DNA of 64,000 bases from Streptomyces candidus (GTDB lineage: Bacteria > Actinomycetota > Actinomycetes > Streptomycetales > Streptomycetaceae): the NCBI RefSeq assembly GCF_014207445.1, contig NZ_JACHEM010000007.1, positions 1 to 64,000 on the forward strand. Reading direction: 5' to 3'. The notes below the pieces were generated by a model. It did no database searches. It was not told the origin of the DNA and saw only the letters and a program-made list of their open reading frames with translations. How positions within the stretch are numbered: the stretch's first letter is position 1; each line of letters opens with the position of its first letter. The position numbers and the translations under genes are program-made. Shown here piece by piece: positions 25,471 to 35,124 of the stretch.

Positions 25471-26541
25471 TCAGGCGCCTGCCGCCGCGTGGCACGCTCC
25501 GCGGCCCTCCGCGCGTGCGACGATCCGGCCGCCCGCGATCCGTACCGCCGTCTCGGTCGCGTCGCTGACCGCCGAGACCCCCACGGCGGCGGCCACAGCC
25601 CCCGACTCGTCGTGCACGATGCGCACCGGCGGCCAGGAGCCCCGCGGGAAGGCCTGCCGCAGTCCCGCCCCCAGGTCCGCCACGGTGAGCCGGGCCAATG
25701 GCCCCAGCTCGCCCGGCTCGCCCGTCACCAGGGCCACCGTCACTGCTGTCTGCCTGGGCTGCGCGGCCGCGCGTACCGCCTCCTCGGCGGCCTCCAGCCG
25801 GTGCAGCCCCAGCACCGCCACCACCCCGTCGTCGGCGAGGCGCGCCGTCTCGCCGCGCAGCGCGTCCGTGGCCGCCGGCGGGGCCCACGGCTCGTCGACG
25901 GGGCGCGCCTTCGGCACGTACGGAAGGTGCGGCGGAGCCCACTCGCCGTGCTGGGGGGCGAGCTCGGCGAGTTGCTCGCACGCGGCGACGACCTGGAACG
26001 GGTCCACGAAACCCGGTGCCGCGGCGGCGAGTTGATCGGCCCCGTGCAACAGGGTGAGGACGGTCTCCGCCATCGGAACCAACCGCCGGGTGCTCCCACC
26101 CAGGTGCTCCAGTGCCAGCCCGAGCACCGTCGCGTGCAGCTTCAGCAGCTGACCGTAAGGCTGCCGGGTCTGTGTGTCGGCCAGCACCACCGACGGCAGG
26201 TCCATGGCCAACCGGTCCTCCGGCTCCGGCGCTCCCGTCAACGGGAACCGGGAGACCCGGACTCGTGCGAGCGCGCCCAGTGCCTCACGGACGGTGCCGG
26301 CGTACTCGGGGGGAGCGGCGGGCGTCGGCGTGCGGACGGCGAGGTCGGCCAGGACGGCGAAGTAGAGGGCCCGCTTGCCGGGGAAGTTGGAGTACACGGC
26401 GCCCCGGGTGAGCCCCGCGCGCTCCGCGATCCGGTCGATCTTGGCGTCGCGGAAACCGCACGCGCCGAACTCTTCGCACGCCGCTTCGAGGACTTTCCGG
26501 CGATTCAGTTCCTGCACTTCGGCCCTGGTCAACCGGCCCAT
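25471..26541 (-). CDS. TetR-family regulator with thioredoxin/peroxiredoxin-like C-terminal domain
   Basis: The 356-aa protein has a TetR helix-turn-helix at residues about 10-55 (KIDRIAERAGLTRGAVYSNF) and a helical ligand domain up to about residue 205. The last 135 residues resemble the AhpC/TSA thioredoxin fold (TDALRGETARLADDGVVAVL; PPVRIVHDESGAVAAAVGVS; IAGGRIVARAEG). No CxxC or resolving Cys pair is present; the only Cys of this tail is near the very end (GRGACHAAAG). AAGGAG precedes the ATG. It is divergent from the P450 gene with a 109-nt spacer holding a palindrome, so it most likely controls that gene and itself. Confidence 0.8.
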   Translation of the reverse strand: MGRLTRAEVQELNRRKVLEAACEEFGACGFRDAKIDRIAERAGLTRGAVYSNFPGKRALYFAVLADLAVRTPTPAAPPEYAGTVREALGALARVRVSRFPLTGAPEPEDRLAMDLPSVVLADTQTRQPYGQLLKLHATVLGLALEHLGGSTRRLVPMAETVLTLLHGADQLAAAAPGFVDPFQVVAACEQLAELAPQHGEWAPPHLPYVPKARPVDEPWAPPAATDALRGETARLADDGVVAVLGLHRLEAAEEAVRAAAQPRQTAVTVALVTGEPGELGPLARLTVADLGAGLRQAFPRGSWPPVRIVHDESGAVAAAVGVSAVSDATETAVRIAGGRIVARAEGRGACHAAAGA

Positions 26542-26604
26542 GTCGCTCCTTGGTGGGTACGTCTCCGCCGCTCATTCGCAAATCAAGATACTCAGAGCAT
26601 TCAA

Positions 26605-26617
26605 ATGATGGCATCAT
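26605..26617. promoter_or_regulatory. Candidate TetR operator in the TetR / P450 spacer
   Basis: ATGATG-G-CATCAT is a perfect 13-bp palindrome, 34 nt before the P450 start and 64 nt before the TetR start. The 50 nt around it are markedly AT-rich compared with flanking DNA, as expected for a divergent promoter. Confidence 0.5.
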
Positions 26618-26650
26618 GTGTGGACGGCATCCGGATGAGAGGGACCGACC

Positions 26651-27949
26651 ATGTCCAACGCGACGCCCGCGAACGAACCGCCCGAGACCCCCAGCGCTGC
26701 GACGGCCGACAGCACTCCACGGACCGCAACCGCCGCGGAGGCAGCCGGGCTTCCGGAGGTGCTCCTCTCCGACCCGCAGGTGATCCGCGACCCCTTCGCC
26801 GTCTACGGCCGCGCCCGCGAGCAGGCATCGGTGGCCAAGCTGACGGCCCCCGGCTTCGGCGGAATGTGGGGGGTCACGCGGTACGCGGAAGCCCGCGCCC
26901 TGCTGGGCGACCCGCGCTTCGAGATCCGCAGCGACAGCTTCCTGCGCCCCGAGGTCCCCGGCGACTGCCTCCCGTACATGCGGACAATGGCGGAGATGAA
27001 CGGCCCCGAACACCTGCGGCTGCGCAGGCTGGTCGCCCCGGCGTTCGGCGCACGCCGAGCAGCCGCGTTCCGCCCCCGCATCGAGGCGACGGTCGACCGG
27101 TTGCTCGACGAACTCCCTGCGCACACCGCCCCGGACGGCTCCGTGGACCTCCTGCCGCACTTCTCCGGGCACCTGCCCATGGACGTCATCTGCGAGTGGG
27201 TCGGCATCCCCGAGGAGGACCGGCTCCAGTGGCGCGCCCATGGGAGGACGGTCGCGGCCGGCGGGGGCAAGGAGTTCGCGGCGGCGATCCCAGGGATCGT
27301 ACGAGGCGCCAAGGCCGCCGTCGCCCGGCGGCGCAGGGACCTTGCCGGCGGTGCCGAACCTGGCGTCGACCTGCTCACGGATCTGATCCGGGCTCAGGAC
27401 GAGGACGGCGACCGGCTGAGCGACGACGAACTGGTGACCCTGGTCTGGCACGTCGTCATGGCGGGCCAGTCGCCCACGCACCTGGTCGCGAACGCGGTGA
27501 ACGCGCTGCTGGACCACCCGGAGGAACTGGCGGCGCTCCGGGCCGACAGGTCCCTGCTGCCCGGAGCGGTGGAGGAGCTGACCCGGTGGGCGGGGCCGAC
27601 CCTGCTGACCATCCCCCGGTACGCGACCGAGGACGTCGTCCTGCACGGGGTACGGGTCGCGAAGGGGGAGGCGGTCACGGCCGTGGTCGCGGCGGCCAAC
27701 CGTGACCCCCGCGCGTTCCCGGCCCCGGACCGGCTGGACGTACGGCGCGCCGCCGGCGCCACGCCGCATCTGAGCTTCGCCCACGGAGCGCACTTCTGCC
27801 TCGGTGCGGCGGTGGCCCGCCTCCAGACGGAGGTCGCCCTCGCCCGCATCCTGGATCGCTTCCCGTCCCTGCAGCGTGCGGGTGGCGCCACCCGAGCGAT
27901 GGACCCGGGGACGTGGCGACTGGAGAACCTGCCGGTACGGGGCCTCTAG
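26651..27949 (+). CDS. Cytochrome P450
   Basis: The 432-aa protein is a class I bacterial P450. The heme motif FAHGAHFCLG has the Cys ligand at residue 383, ExxR is present in VEELTRWAGP (about residue 315), and the K-helix and meander regions are normal. The I-helix reads VVMAGQSPTHLVANAV, so the conserved acid of the AGx(D/E)T pattern is replaced by Ser, which may alter proton delivery. The first 30 residues are low in complexity. No ferredoxin or ferredoxin reductase gene is adjacent, so redox partners come from elsewhere. Substrate unknown. Shine-Dalgarno AGAGGG. It is divergent from the TetR gene. Confidence 0.92.
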   Translation: MSNATPANEPPETPSAATADSTPRTATAAEAAGLPEVLLSDPQVIRDPFAVYGRAREQASVAKLTAPGFGGMWGVTRYAEARALLGDPRFEIRSDSFLRPEVPGDCLPYMRTMAEMNGPEHLRLRRLVAPAFGARRAAAFRPRIEATVDRLLDELPAHTAPDGSVDLLPHFSGHLPMDVICEWVGIPEEDRLQWRAHGRTVAAGGGKEFAAAIPGIVRGAKAAVARRRRDLAGGAEPGVDLLTDLIRAQDEDGDRLSDDELVTLVWHVVMAGQSPTHLVANAVNALLDHPEELAALRADRSLLPGAVEELTRWAGPTLLTIPRYATEDVVLHGVRVAKGEAVTAVVAAANRDPRAFPAPDRLDVRRAAGATPHLSFAHGAHFCLGAAVARLQTEVALARILDRFPSLQRAGGATRAMDPGTWRLENLPVRGL

Positions 27950-28096
27950 AACGGCCGCCGCGGCACGCGCACCTACCGGCGCGGCGCGCCACCCAGCGCA
28001 TCCCGAAGGGCCTGCCCGTACGGGTATCCGGAACGGCACCGGCCGCGCACGCGCACCCCCCGGTCCACCCCGCCCCACCTACCGCGCCACAGCTGT

Positions 28097-28133
28097 CGGA
28101 CCGGAGACCTGCCGGTACGAGGTCTCCGGTCCG
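28097..28133. terminator. Strong bidirectional hairpin between P450 and exporter genes
   Basis: A perfect 13-bp stem, CGGACCGGAGACC at 28097-28109 and its complement at 28121-28133, encloses an 11-nt loop. It lies in the 216-nt gap between convergent genes and fits a factor-independent terminator for both. Confidence 0.7.
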
Positions 28134-28165
28134 GCACCCGGTCCGCGCGAGCCCCCCACTCCCCA

Positions 28166-30286
28166 CTACCGCGCCAGGGTGGCCCCTGCCGCCGACCGCT
28201 CCTGCGTCGGCAGGTTCTGCGCCAGGTCCTCCGCCAGGAGCCGCTTCGCGATCCGGTCCGCCGCCACCCTCAGCTCCGCACTCCTGGGCCGTCCCGCGTC
28301 CTGCTCCAGCTGGGCGCACAGCCACTGCGACCACGCCCCCGTGATGACGCCCGCCTCCCGCGCACCCGCCGCGGTGTGCGAGAGGAAGTGCCCGTCCCGG
28401 GTCAGGTACCCCTCCTCGACCATGCGGTCGAAGACCGGCAGCAGCACCTCGGGCGGTACGTTCCGCCGCGCCGCGATCAGCCCCAGCGACGCGTGCCCGA
28501 CCATCCGGGTGAACAGGTCCACCTGCATGACCGCCCAGGCGCCCGCGACGTCCAGCCGGGTGTCGGAGTCCGCCACGATCCGGCGGGCGGTGTGCGTGCC
28601 CCTCGCCCGGACGATCTTCGCGACCGCGAGTTCCAGGGCCTGCGACGAGCCGGCCTGTCCGCCCGGCGACGGATGCGCGAACCCCTCGCCCAGGTCCGCC
28701 GACCCGACCCGCGCCGAGTCCCGCAGCTCCACCTGCTTGAGGAACAGGGACACCACGAAGCCCAGCATCGCCACCGGCACGGTCCACAGGAACACCGTGC
28801 TGAGCGTGTCCGCGTACGCCTGCACGATCGGGGCCACCTGTTCGGCCGGCAGGCCATGCAGTGCCTGCGGGTTCTGGGCGGCCCGTGCGACGGCCGCCGG
28901 GTCCGTTCCCGTGGGAGCCAGCTGAACGGCCGCGCTCACCCCGTCCTGGAGGTTCGGCGCCAGCGAGTTGGCGTAAATGGTGCCGAAGACGGCCGCGCCG
29001 AAGGAACTGCCGAGCGTACGGAAGAAGGTGACACCGGAGGTCGCGGTGCCCAGTTCCGCGTAGTCCACCGTGTTCTGCACGGCGATCGTCAGCACCTGCA
29101 TGGACAGGCCGATGCCGACGCCCAGCACGAACATGTACAGCGATTCCAGCCAGGTGCCGGTGGTGGGGCCCATCAGCGACAGCAGATACAGCCCGAGCCC
29201 CATCACGGCGGATCCGATGATCGGGAAGATCCGGTAGGTGCCCGTCTTGCTGACCACGTTGCCGCTGAAGATCGACGCGATGAGCAGTCCGACGACCATC
29301 GGCAGGGTGCGCACGCCGGACCAGGTGGCGGAGTCCCCGTCCACGTACTGGAGGTACGTCGGCAGGAAGGTCATCGCTCCGAGCATCGCGAAGCCCACGA
29401 TGAAACTGAGGATCGAGCAGACCGTGAAGACGGGGTTGGCGAACAGCTTCATCGGCAGCATCGGTTCGGCGGCCCGCGTCTCCACGACGCAGAACAGCGC
29501 CAGGGCGACAACACCGGCCACGAACAGCCCGATGATGACGACCGAACCCCAGGCGTACTCGTTGCCGCCCCAGCTCGTCGCCAGGACGAGGGCGCTGGAG
29601 CCGAGCGCGACCAGCGCGATGCCGAGGTAGTCGATCCGGGGCTTGCTCGCCGACTTCACCGACGGAATCGTCCGGGCCGCCGCGAGGACCACCAGGATCG
29701 CTATCGGCACATTCACGTAGAAGGCCCAGCGCCAGCTCAGGTGGTCCGTGAAGAGACCGCCGAGCAGTGGGCCGACCACCGTGGAGACACCGAAAACGGC
29801 GCCGATCGCACCCTGGTACTTGCCGCGCTCCCGCAGCGGGATGACGTCCGCGATCAGCGCCATCGCGGTCACCATCAGACCGCCCGCGCCGATGCCCTGC
29901 ACTCCTCGCCAGGCGATCAGCAGCGTCATGTCGGTTGCCAGACCGCACAGGAACGAGCCCGTGATGAACACGATCGCCGACACCTGGAAGATGATCTTCC
30001 GGCCGAACAGGTCGCCGAACTTGCCGACCAGCACCGTCGCGACGGTCTCCGCCAGCAGATACGCGGTGACCACCCACGACATGTGGGCGGCGCCTCCGAG
30101 ATCCGAGACGATCGTCGGCAGTGCCGTACCGACGATCGTCTGGTCCAGGGCTGCCAGGAGCACGCCGAGCATGATCGTCCCGAAGACGATGTTGCGTCTG
30201 CGTCCGTCGAGGACGGGCGGCACGGGCTCGGCGGCGGCCCGCACGGCGGCCGCGTTCTCGCTGGCGTTCTCGCTGGCAGTGGTCAC
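28166..30286 (-). CDS. MFS drug exporter, EmrB/QacA (DHA2, 14-TM) type, with C-terminal domain
   Basis: The 706-aa protein has 14 predicted membrane helices. DHA2 signatures are [20 protein letters not shown] in helix 1, motif [12 protein letters not shown], and motif [15 protein letters not shown]. It would export drugs or antibiotics by proton antiport. A cytoplasmic tail of about 180 residues follows (from about 525) with a winged-helix-like pattern ([20 protein letters not shown]); such tails are seen in several Streptomyces DHA2 proteins and may sense substrate. The GTG start has GAAGG 8 nt upstream. No regulator gene is directly adjacent; the P450/TetR pair converges with it. Confidence 0.88.
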   Translation of the reverse strand: MTTASENASENAAAVRAAAEPVPPVLDGRRRNIVFGTIMLGVLLAALDQTIVGTALPTIVSDLGGAAHMSWVVTAYLLAETVATVLVGKFGDLFGRKIIFQVSAIVFITGSFLCGLATDMTLLIAWRGVQGIGAGGLMVTAMALIADVIPLRERGKYQGAIGAVFGVSTVVGPLLGGLFTDHLSWRWAFYVNVPIAILVVLAAARTIPSVKSASKPRIDYLGIALVALGSSALVLATSWGGNEYAWGSVVIIGLFVAGVVALALFCVVETRAAEPMLPMKLFANPVFTVCSILSFIVGFAMLGAMTFLPTYLQYVDGDSATWSGVRTLPMVVGLLIASIFSGNVVSKTGTYRIFPIIGSAVMGLGLYLLSLMGPTTGTWLESLYMFVLGVGIGLSMQVLTIAVQNTVDYAELGTATSGVTFFRTLGSSFGAAVFGTIYANSLAPNLQDGVSAAVQLAPTGTDPAAVARAAQNPQALHGLPAEQVAPIVQAYADTLSTVFLWTVPVAMLGFVVSLFLKQVELRDSARVGSADLGEGFAHPSPGGQAGSSQALELAVAKIVRARGTHTARRIVADSDTRLDVAGAWAVMQVDLFTRMVGHASLGLIAARRNVPPEVLLPVFDRMVEEGYLTRDGHFLSHTAAGAREAGVITGAWSQWLCAQLEQDAGRPRSAELRVAADRIAKRLLAEDLAQNLPTQERSAAGATLAR

Positions 30287-30512
30287 CCTCGCACCTTCAC
30301 ACCGCCGCCCCGTCCGCGCACCCGGGAGCGGCCCGCCCCGGTGACGGCACGGAAACCCTCACAGATCCCTGCGCCGTACGAGAGCCGGCGCGACCGCCAC
30401 CGCCACCCCGGGCCAACATGCGAACACGGCCCACGAGTGGAACACCGAGGGCTCGGGCCTGGGGGTGGAAGGACGGCCCACGCATCCGGGCGCGACCCGA
30501 CCCGACGCCCCC

Positions 30513-30540
30513 TTGAACCCTTTGACGCCGCTGGGACACT
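30513..30540 (+). promoter_or_regulatory. Candidate leaderless promoter of the TOPRIM gene
   Basis: TTGAAC (30513-30518) and GACACT (30535-30540) are separated by 16 nt. The start of transcription expected 7 nt after the -10 is position 30547, the G of the GTG start, which explains the lack of a Shine-Dalgarno. Confidence 0.4.
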
Positions 30541-30546
30541 GGCCCC

Positions 30547-31260
30547 GTGGACGAGACGAAGCAGTTGCACGAGGCGTGCGGGGCGGGTGGGGCGGACAGA
30601 GCGAGCGAGGTGGGCCGGTTCCGTGCCGCGGCCGTGGCCTGGGCGGCGGCGGGGCCCGGCGCCCACCAGGCCGCCGGCACCGCCCGCGAGACGGCCGGCA
30701 GCGGGCATCTGCGCACGGTCGTCCTCGTCGAAGGGGTCAGCGACCGGGCCGCACTCGAAGCGCTGGCCCGGCGGCGGGGACGGGACCTGGCGGCGGAGGG
30801 CGTGTGCGTCGTACCGCTCGGCGGGGCGACCAGCATCGGCCGCTTCCTCGCCCTGCTCGGCCCGCAAGGCCTGGGCCTGCGGATCGCCGGACTCTGCGAC
30901 GCGGCCGAGACGGGCTTCTTCCGGCGCGCCCTGGAACGCGCGGGGCTCGCCACCCCGGGCACCGCCGAGGAACTGGAACGGCTCGGCTTCTACGTGTGCG
31001 ACGCCGACCTGGAGGACGAACTGATCCGCGCCCTGGGCGCCGAAGGAGTGGAACAGGTCGCCCGCACCGAGGGCGACCTGAGGTCGCTGCGCACCTTCCG
31101 CAACCAGCCCGCCCAGCGGCCCAGGACGGTCCACCAGCAGCTCCGCCGCTTCATGGGCACCACCAGCGGGCGCAAGCAGCACTATGCGCGGGCGATGGTC
31201 GAGGCGCTCGCCCTGGAACGCGTGCCGCGCCCGTTGGACGATCTGCTCGCCCGCGTATGA
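30547..31260 (+). CDS. Stand-alone OLD-type TOPRIM domain protein
   Basis: The 237-aa protein has a TOPRIM fold at about residues 57-160. The first motif is VVLVEGVSDRAALEALA with the catalytic Glu, and the second acidic cluster includes GLCDAAETGFF and VCDADLEDELIRALG. This is the arrangement of the TOPRIM nuclease half of OLD-family ATP-dependent nucleases, but the ABC ATPase half is missing. Free-standing forms are conserved in Streptomyces and of unknown function; nicking or nucleotidyl transfer on DNA or RNA is plausible. No separate ATPase gene is adjacent. Confidence 0.75.
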   Translation: MDETKQLHEACGAGGADRASEVGRFRAAAVAWAAAGPGAHQAAGTARETAGSGHLRTVVLVEGVSDRAALEALARRRGRDLAAEGVCVVPLGGATSIGRFLALLGPQGLGLRIAGLCDAAETGFFRRALERAGLATPGTAEELERLGFYVCDADLEDELIRALGAEGVEQVARTEGDLRSLRTFRNQPAQRPRTVHQQLRRFMGTTSGRKQHYARAMVEALALERVPRPLDDLLARV

Positions 31261-31312
31261 GAGCCTCCAAGGCAGTCAGCGGGCTCGACCGATCCAAAAG
31301 GGTGCAGACAGC

Positions 31313-33535
31313 ATGGGTGACGGAGACGTGGGACGGCGTACCTTTCTCGCCGCGATGACCGGCGGAGCGGCGGCGACGGCCGCAGTCGGCACAGGACCGG
31401 CGTCGGCCTCAGGACACACCGGCCACGAGGACGAGATCCGCGCGCTCATCGGCCGGATGACCGTCGCCGAAAAGCTCGGACAGCTCCAGCAGCTCGCCTG
31501 GACCGGCGCCACCGGCCCCGGCGGCGACCAGACTGCCGTCGCCGAAGCAGCGGCCCGGAAGGGTGAGTTGGGGTCTGTCCTCAACATCATCGGCGCCCGG
31601 CACAGCAACGCTCTCCAGCGGATCGCCGTCGAGGAGTCCCGCCTCGGCATCCCGCTCGTCTTCGGCCTCGACGTCATCCACGGTTTCTGGACCACCTTCC
31701 CGATCCCGCTCGCCCAGGCCGCCAGCTTCGACCCGGAGACCGCGCGCACCGACGGCGAGGTCTCCGCGAAGGAGGCCCGCAGCAACGGCGTCCACTGGAC
31801 GTTCTCCCCGATGACGGACGTCACCCACGAGCCGCGCTGGGGCCGTATCGCGGAGAGCAGCGGCGAGGACCCGTACCTGACGGCCGCGTTCGCGGCGGCC
31901 AAGACCCGCGGCTACCAAGGTACCGACCTCACGGCTCAGGACCGCGTCGCCGCCTGTGCCAAGCACTTCGTCGCCTACGGAGGTGCCGAGGGCGGCCGCG
32001 ACTACAACACCGTCGACGTGTCCGAGTCCCGGCTGCGCAACCTCTACCTGCCGCCTTTCAAGGCCGCGCTCGACGCCGGCTGCGCCACCGTCATGGCGTC
32101 CTTCAACACCATCAGCGGCATCCCCGCCCACGCCAACTCCCACACCCTCACCGAAATCCTCAAGGAGGACTGGGAGTTCGACGGTGTGGTCGTCAGCGAC
32201 TGGAACGGCGTCGGTGAACTCCTCCCGCACGGCTTCGCCGCCGACGGCGCGGACGCGGGCCGCATCGCCCTGACCGCAGGTGTCGACATGGAGATGGTCA
32301 GTACCCATCTCGTCGACCACGGGGCCCGGTTGCTCGCGTCGGGCCGCATCAGGGAGGACCGGCTGGACGACGCGGTGGCCCGCGTCCTGCGCCTCAAGTT
32401 CGCCCTCGGTCTCTTCGAGAGGCCGTACGCAGACGAGTCCGCCGTGATCGAGGTGCCCACCCGCGAAGCCCGCGAGGCGGCCCGTGCGGTCGCCGCCCGC
32501 TCGATGGTGCTGCTGAAGAACGACGGAGGGGTGCTGCCGATCGCCCCCGGCATCTCGGTGGCCGTCGTCGGGCCTTTCGCCGACTCCCGGGACCTGCAGG
32601 GGACCTGGGCGGGTCCGGGCGGCGACAAGTTCCCGCCGGTCAGCGTGCTGGCAGGGGTACGGGAGGCCGCCGGACGGGGCGCCAAGGTGACGTACGGCGT
32701 GGGCGCCACCAAGAACGCGGACCTGATCGTCGTGGTCGTGGGAGAGGGCGCGAGGCTCAGCGGCGAGGCGGCCTCCCGCAGCGACCTGACCCTTCCCGGC
32801 GACCAGGAGAAGCTGATCGCGGCGGTCGCCGCCACCGGCACACCGTTCGTCGTCGTCCTCCTCAACGGCCGCCCGCTCACCCTCGGCGACTGGCTGGGTG
32901 CCGCCCCTGCCGTCCTGGAGGCCTGGCACCCCGGCATCGAGGGCGGCCACGCCGTCGCCGACGTCCTCTACGGCAAGGTCAACCCGGGCGGCAAGCTCCC
33001 CGCCTCCTTCCCCCGGAACGTCGGCCAGCTCCCCGTCCACTACAACCACGAGAACACCGGCCGCCCCTACGACCCCGAGAACCCCGGCAACACCTACGTC
33101 ACCGGCTACCTGGACGTCGACCGCACCCCGCAGTTCCCCTTCGGGTACGGCCTGAGCTACACCACCTTCGAGACCGGCGACCCGAAGACCGCCACCCCCC
33201 GCATCTCCGCTGCCGACCTGCGGCGCGGCGAGACCTTCGACGTCGAGGTCGAAGTCCGCAACACCGGCGAGAGGGACGGCGACGAGGTGGTCCAGCTCTA
33301 CGTCCACGACCCGGCGGCCACCCTCGTCCAGCCCGTCCGCCGGCTGCGCGGCTTCCGCCGGGTCACCCTCCCGGCGGGCGAGCGCACCACGGTCCGCTTC
33401 ACCCTCTCCGCCCAGGACGTCGGCTTCTGGACGAACGCGCTCGACGGCCGCTTCGTCGTCGAACCCGGCGACCTGGTGCTGTACGCGGGGACCAGCTCCA
33501 CCGCGCGCAAGCACTGCACCGTGGTCGTGACCTGA
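31313..33535 (+). CDS. Tat-exported GH3 beta-glucosidase
   Basis: The 740-aa enzyme starts with a twin-arginine signal (GRRTFLAAMTGGAAATAA, cleavage near SAS). The GH3 N-terminal barrel contains GLDVIHGFWTTFPIPLAQA, RWGRIAESSGEDPYLTAA and KHFVAYGG; the nucleophile Asp is in VVVSDWNGV (about residue 300). The (alpha/beta)6 sandwich and a C-terminal fibronectin type III-like domain (ETFDVEVEVRNTGERDGDEV) follow, ending with DLVLYAGTSS. It resembles BglX-type enzymes that cut beta-glucosides or xylosides outside the cell. It begins 52 nt after the TOPRIM gene. Weak Shine-Dalgarno AAGGG. No sugar transporter is adjacent. Confidence 0.9.
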   Translation: MGDGDVGRRTFLAAMTGGAAATAAVGTGPASASGHTGHEDEIRALIGRMTVAEKLGQLQQLAWTGATGPGGDQTAVAEAAARKGELGSVLNIIGARHSNALQRIAVEESRLGIPLVFGLDVIHGFWTTFPIPLAQAASFDPETARTDGEVSAKEARSNGVHWTFSPMTDVTHEPRWGRIAESSGEDPYLTAAFAAAKTRGYQGTDLTAQDRVAACAKHFVAYGGAEGGRDYNTVDVSESRLRNLYLPPFKAALDAGCATVMASFNTISGIPAHANSHTLTEILKEDWEFDGVVVSDWNGVGELLPHGFAADGADAGRIALTAGVDMEMVSTHLVDHGARLLASGRIREDRLDDAVARVLRLKFALGLFERPYADESAVIEVPTREAREAARAVAARSMVLLKNDGGVLPIAPGISVAVVGPFADSRDLQGTWAGPGGDKFPPVSVLAGVREAAGRGAKVTYGVGATKNADLIVVVVGEGARLSGEAASRSDLTLPGDQEKLIAAVAATGTPFVVVLLNGRPLTLGDWLGAAPAVLEAWHPGIEGGHAVADVLYGKVNPGGKLPASFPRNVGQLPVHYNHENTGRPYDPENPGNTYVTGYLDVDRTPQFPFGYGLSYTTFETGDPKTATPRISAADLRRGETFDVEVEVRNTGERDGDEVVQLYVHDPAATLVQPVRRLRGFRRVTLPAGERTTVRFTLSAQDVGFWTNALDGRFVVEPGDLVLYAGTSSTARKHCTVVVT

Positions 33536-33540
33536 ACGGA

Positions 33541-33557
33541 CCTCGGCCCCCCCGAGG
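33541..33557 (+). terminator. Hairpin after the GH3 gene
   Basis: CCTCGG (33541-33546) pairs with CCGAGG (33552-33557) around a C5 loop, 6 nt after the stop codon. A second 7-bp GC hairpin (GCCGGGG / CCCCGGC, 33614-33634) lies nearer the next gene. Confidence 0.5.
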
Positions 33558-33660
33558 CGCGGCGCAGGCGTCCGGAGTTTGCGCCAGGGTGCCGACGGGG
33601 GAGTGGACAGGGGGCCGGGGGCCTTCGCCCCGGCAGCAACCCCGTTGAGGAGTATGGGAC

Positions 33661-35109
33661 ATGACTGAATTCGCAGTGATCGGCGCCGGCGTCGCCGGAC
33701 TTGCCACGGCCCTGCTCCTCGCGCGGCGCGGGCACCCTGTCACCGTCTTCGAACGGGATCCCCGGGCCCCGTCGGGCGACCTGGACGCGGACTTCTTCCA
33801 CTGGACGCGCCCCGTCACCGTCCCGCAGGCCGTGCAGCCGCACAACCTCATCGGCGCCGCCCGTACCGTACTCAAGGACGATCTTCCGGATGTACACAGG
33901 GAGTTGCTGCGGCGTGGAGCGCAGGAGTACCGCGAGATGGACTGGTACGGGGCGCAGGCCCGTCCCGCCCGCCCCGGTGACGACGACCTCGTCCTGATCC
34001 AGGCCCGCCGCATCCTCGTCGAAACGGTCCTGTACGACGCCCTGCGGGCCGAACCGACCGCCACCGTGTGCCACGGCAAACGCGTCACGGGCCTGATCAC
34101 CGACCCCGCTGCCGCATCCCCCACCGGGCCGGGAAGCCCGAACAGCCCCCGGGTGCCCCGGGTGTCCGGTCTGCGCACCGCCAACGGCGACCACCGTGCG
34201 GACCTTGTCGTCGACTGCGCCGGACGGCGCGGCGCCACCGCCCAGTGGCTGGCCGAGGCCGGGTGCCGGCCGCCCGTGGTCGAGCGGCACCCGACCGGCC
34301 TCGCGTACTACAGCCGCTGGTACCGGCTGCCCGAGGGAGGACAGGAAGGCCCGCGCGGTCCCCTCGTTGTCTCCGGCAGCCCGTTCGGCGCGTGCGCGGT
34401 GTTCCCCTCCGACAACCGCTCCTTCGCGCTCGGGCTGATCCTGCACACGGACGACCCGACCCGCACCGCGATACGCGACCCCGCCGTCTTCGAGTCGGCC
34501 GCCCGGACCCACGGCATCGGGGCGGCCTGGCTCGACCTCGGCGCCGAGCCGCTGTCCGGCGTCCTGCCGATGGCCGGGCTGGAGAACCGGTGGAGCGCCC
34601 TGGCCGACGCACAGGGGCCCGTCGTCACCGGCCTGCTCGCGGTCGGCGACAGCTTCACCCACACCAACCCGACCATGGCCCAGGGCATGTCCCTGTCCCT
34701 GTGGGCCGCCCAGTGGCTGGCCCGCCACGTCGACGAGTCCCCGGACCCGGCGGGCTCCGAGTTCGCCGCCGCGTACCACCACTGGGCACTGCGCACCCTG
34801 CGCCCCTGGTTCGACGTACAGGTGGAGACGGACGACGCGATCGGACAGCGTTACGCCGAACGGTCCACCAGGCCGCCGACCGGCCGCGACAGGCAGCGCG
34901 CCGCGATGATGGAGTGCGGCCTGCGCGACCCCGTGGTGGGGCGGGCCCGCGCCAAGGTCAGGCACCTGCAGGCGCACCCCGGGGACGCGTACGCGGACCC
35001 GGAGGTGCAGCGGCACCTGACGGAGTGGCTGGCGGACCGCCCGGACTGGGAGCCGGCACCGGACGGGCCGAGCCGCGAGGAGTGGGAGAAGGTCACGACG
35101 CGCGGCTAG
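33661..35109 (+). CDS. FAD-dependent monooxygenase/oxidoreductase
   Basis: The 482-aa protein begins with the FAD-binding Rossmann site EFAVIGAGVAGLATALLLAR and an acidic end to strand two (VTVFERD). The second FAD contact, GLLAVGDSFTHTNPTMAQGM, matches the GD motif of the PHBH/tryptophan-halogenase-related oxidoreductase fold, near residue 325. There is no WxWxIP halogenase motif. Substrate unknown; no biosynthetic neighbours. GAGGAG lies 8-13 nt before the ATG. It converges with the DNA ligase gene, with 15 nt between the stops. Confidence 0.82.
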   Translation: MTEFAVIGAGVAGLATALLLARRGHPVTVFERDPRAPSGDLDADFFHWTRPVTVPQAVQPHNLIGAARTVLKDDLPDVHRELLRRGAQEYREMDWYGAQARPARPGDDDLVLIQARRILVETVLYDALRAEPTATVCHGKRVTGLITDPAAASPTGPGSPNSPRVPRVSGLRTANGDHRADLVVDCAGRRGATAQWLAEAGCRPPVVERHPTGLAYYSRWYRLPEGGQEGPRGPLVVSGSPFGACAVFPSDNRSFALGLILHTDDPTRTAIRDPAVFESAARTHGIGAAWLDLGAEPLSGVLPMAGLENRWSALADAQGPVVTGLLAVGDSFTHTNPTMAQGMSLSLWAAQWLARHVDESPDPAGSEFAAAYHHWALRTLRPWFDVQVETDDAIGQRYAERSTRPPTGRDRQRAAMMECGLRDPVVGRARAKVRHLQAHPGDAYADPEVQRHLTEWLADRPDWEPAPDGPSREEWEKVTTRG

Positions 35110-35124
35110 CGGACCCCGGCCGCC

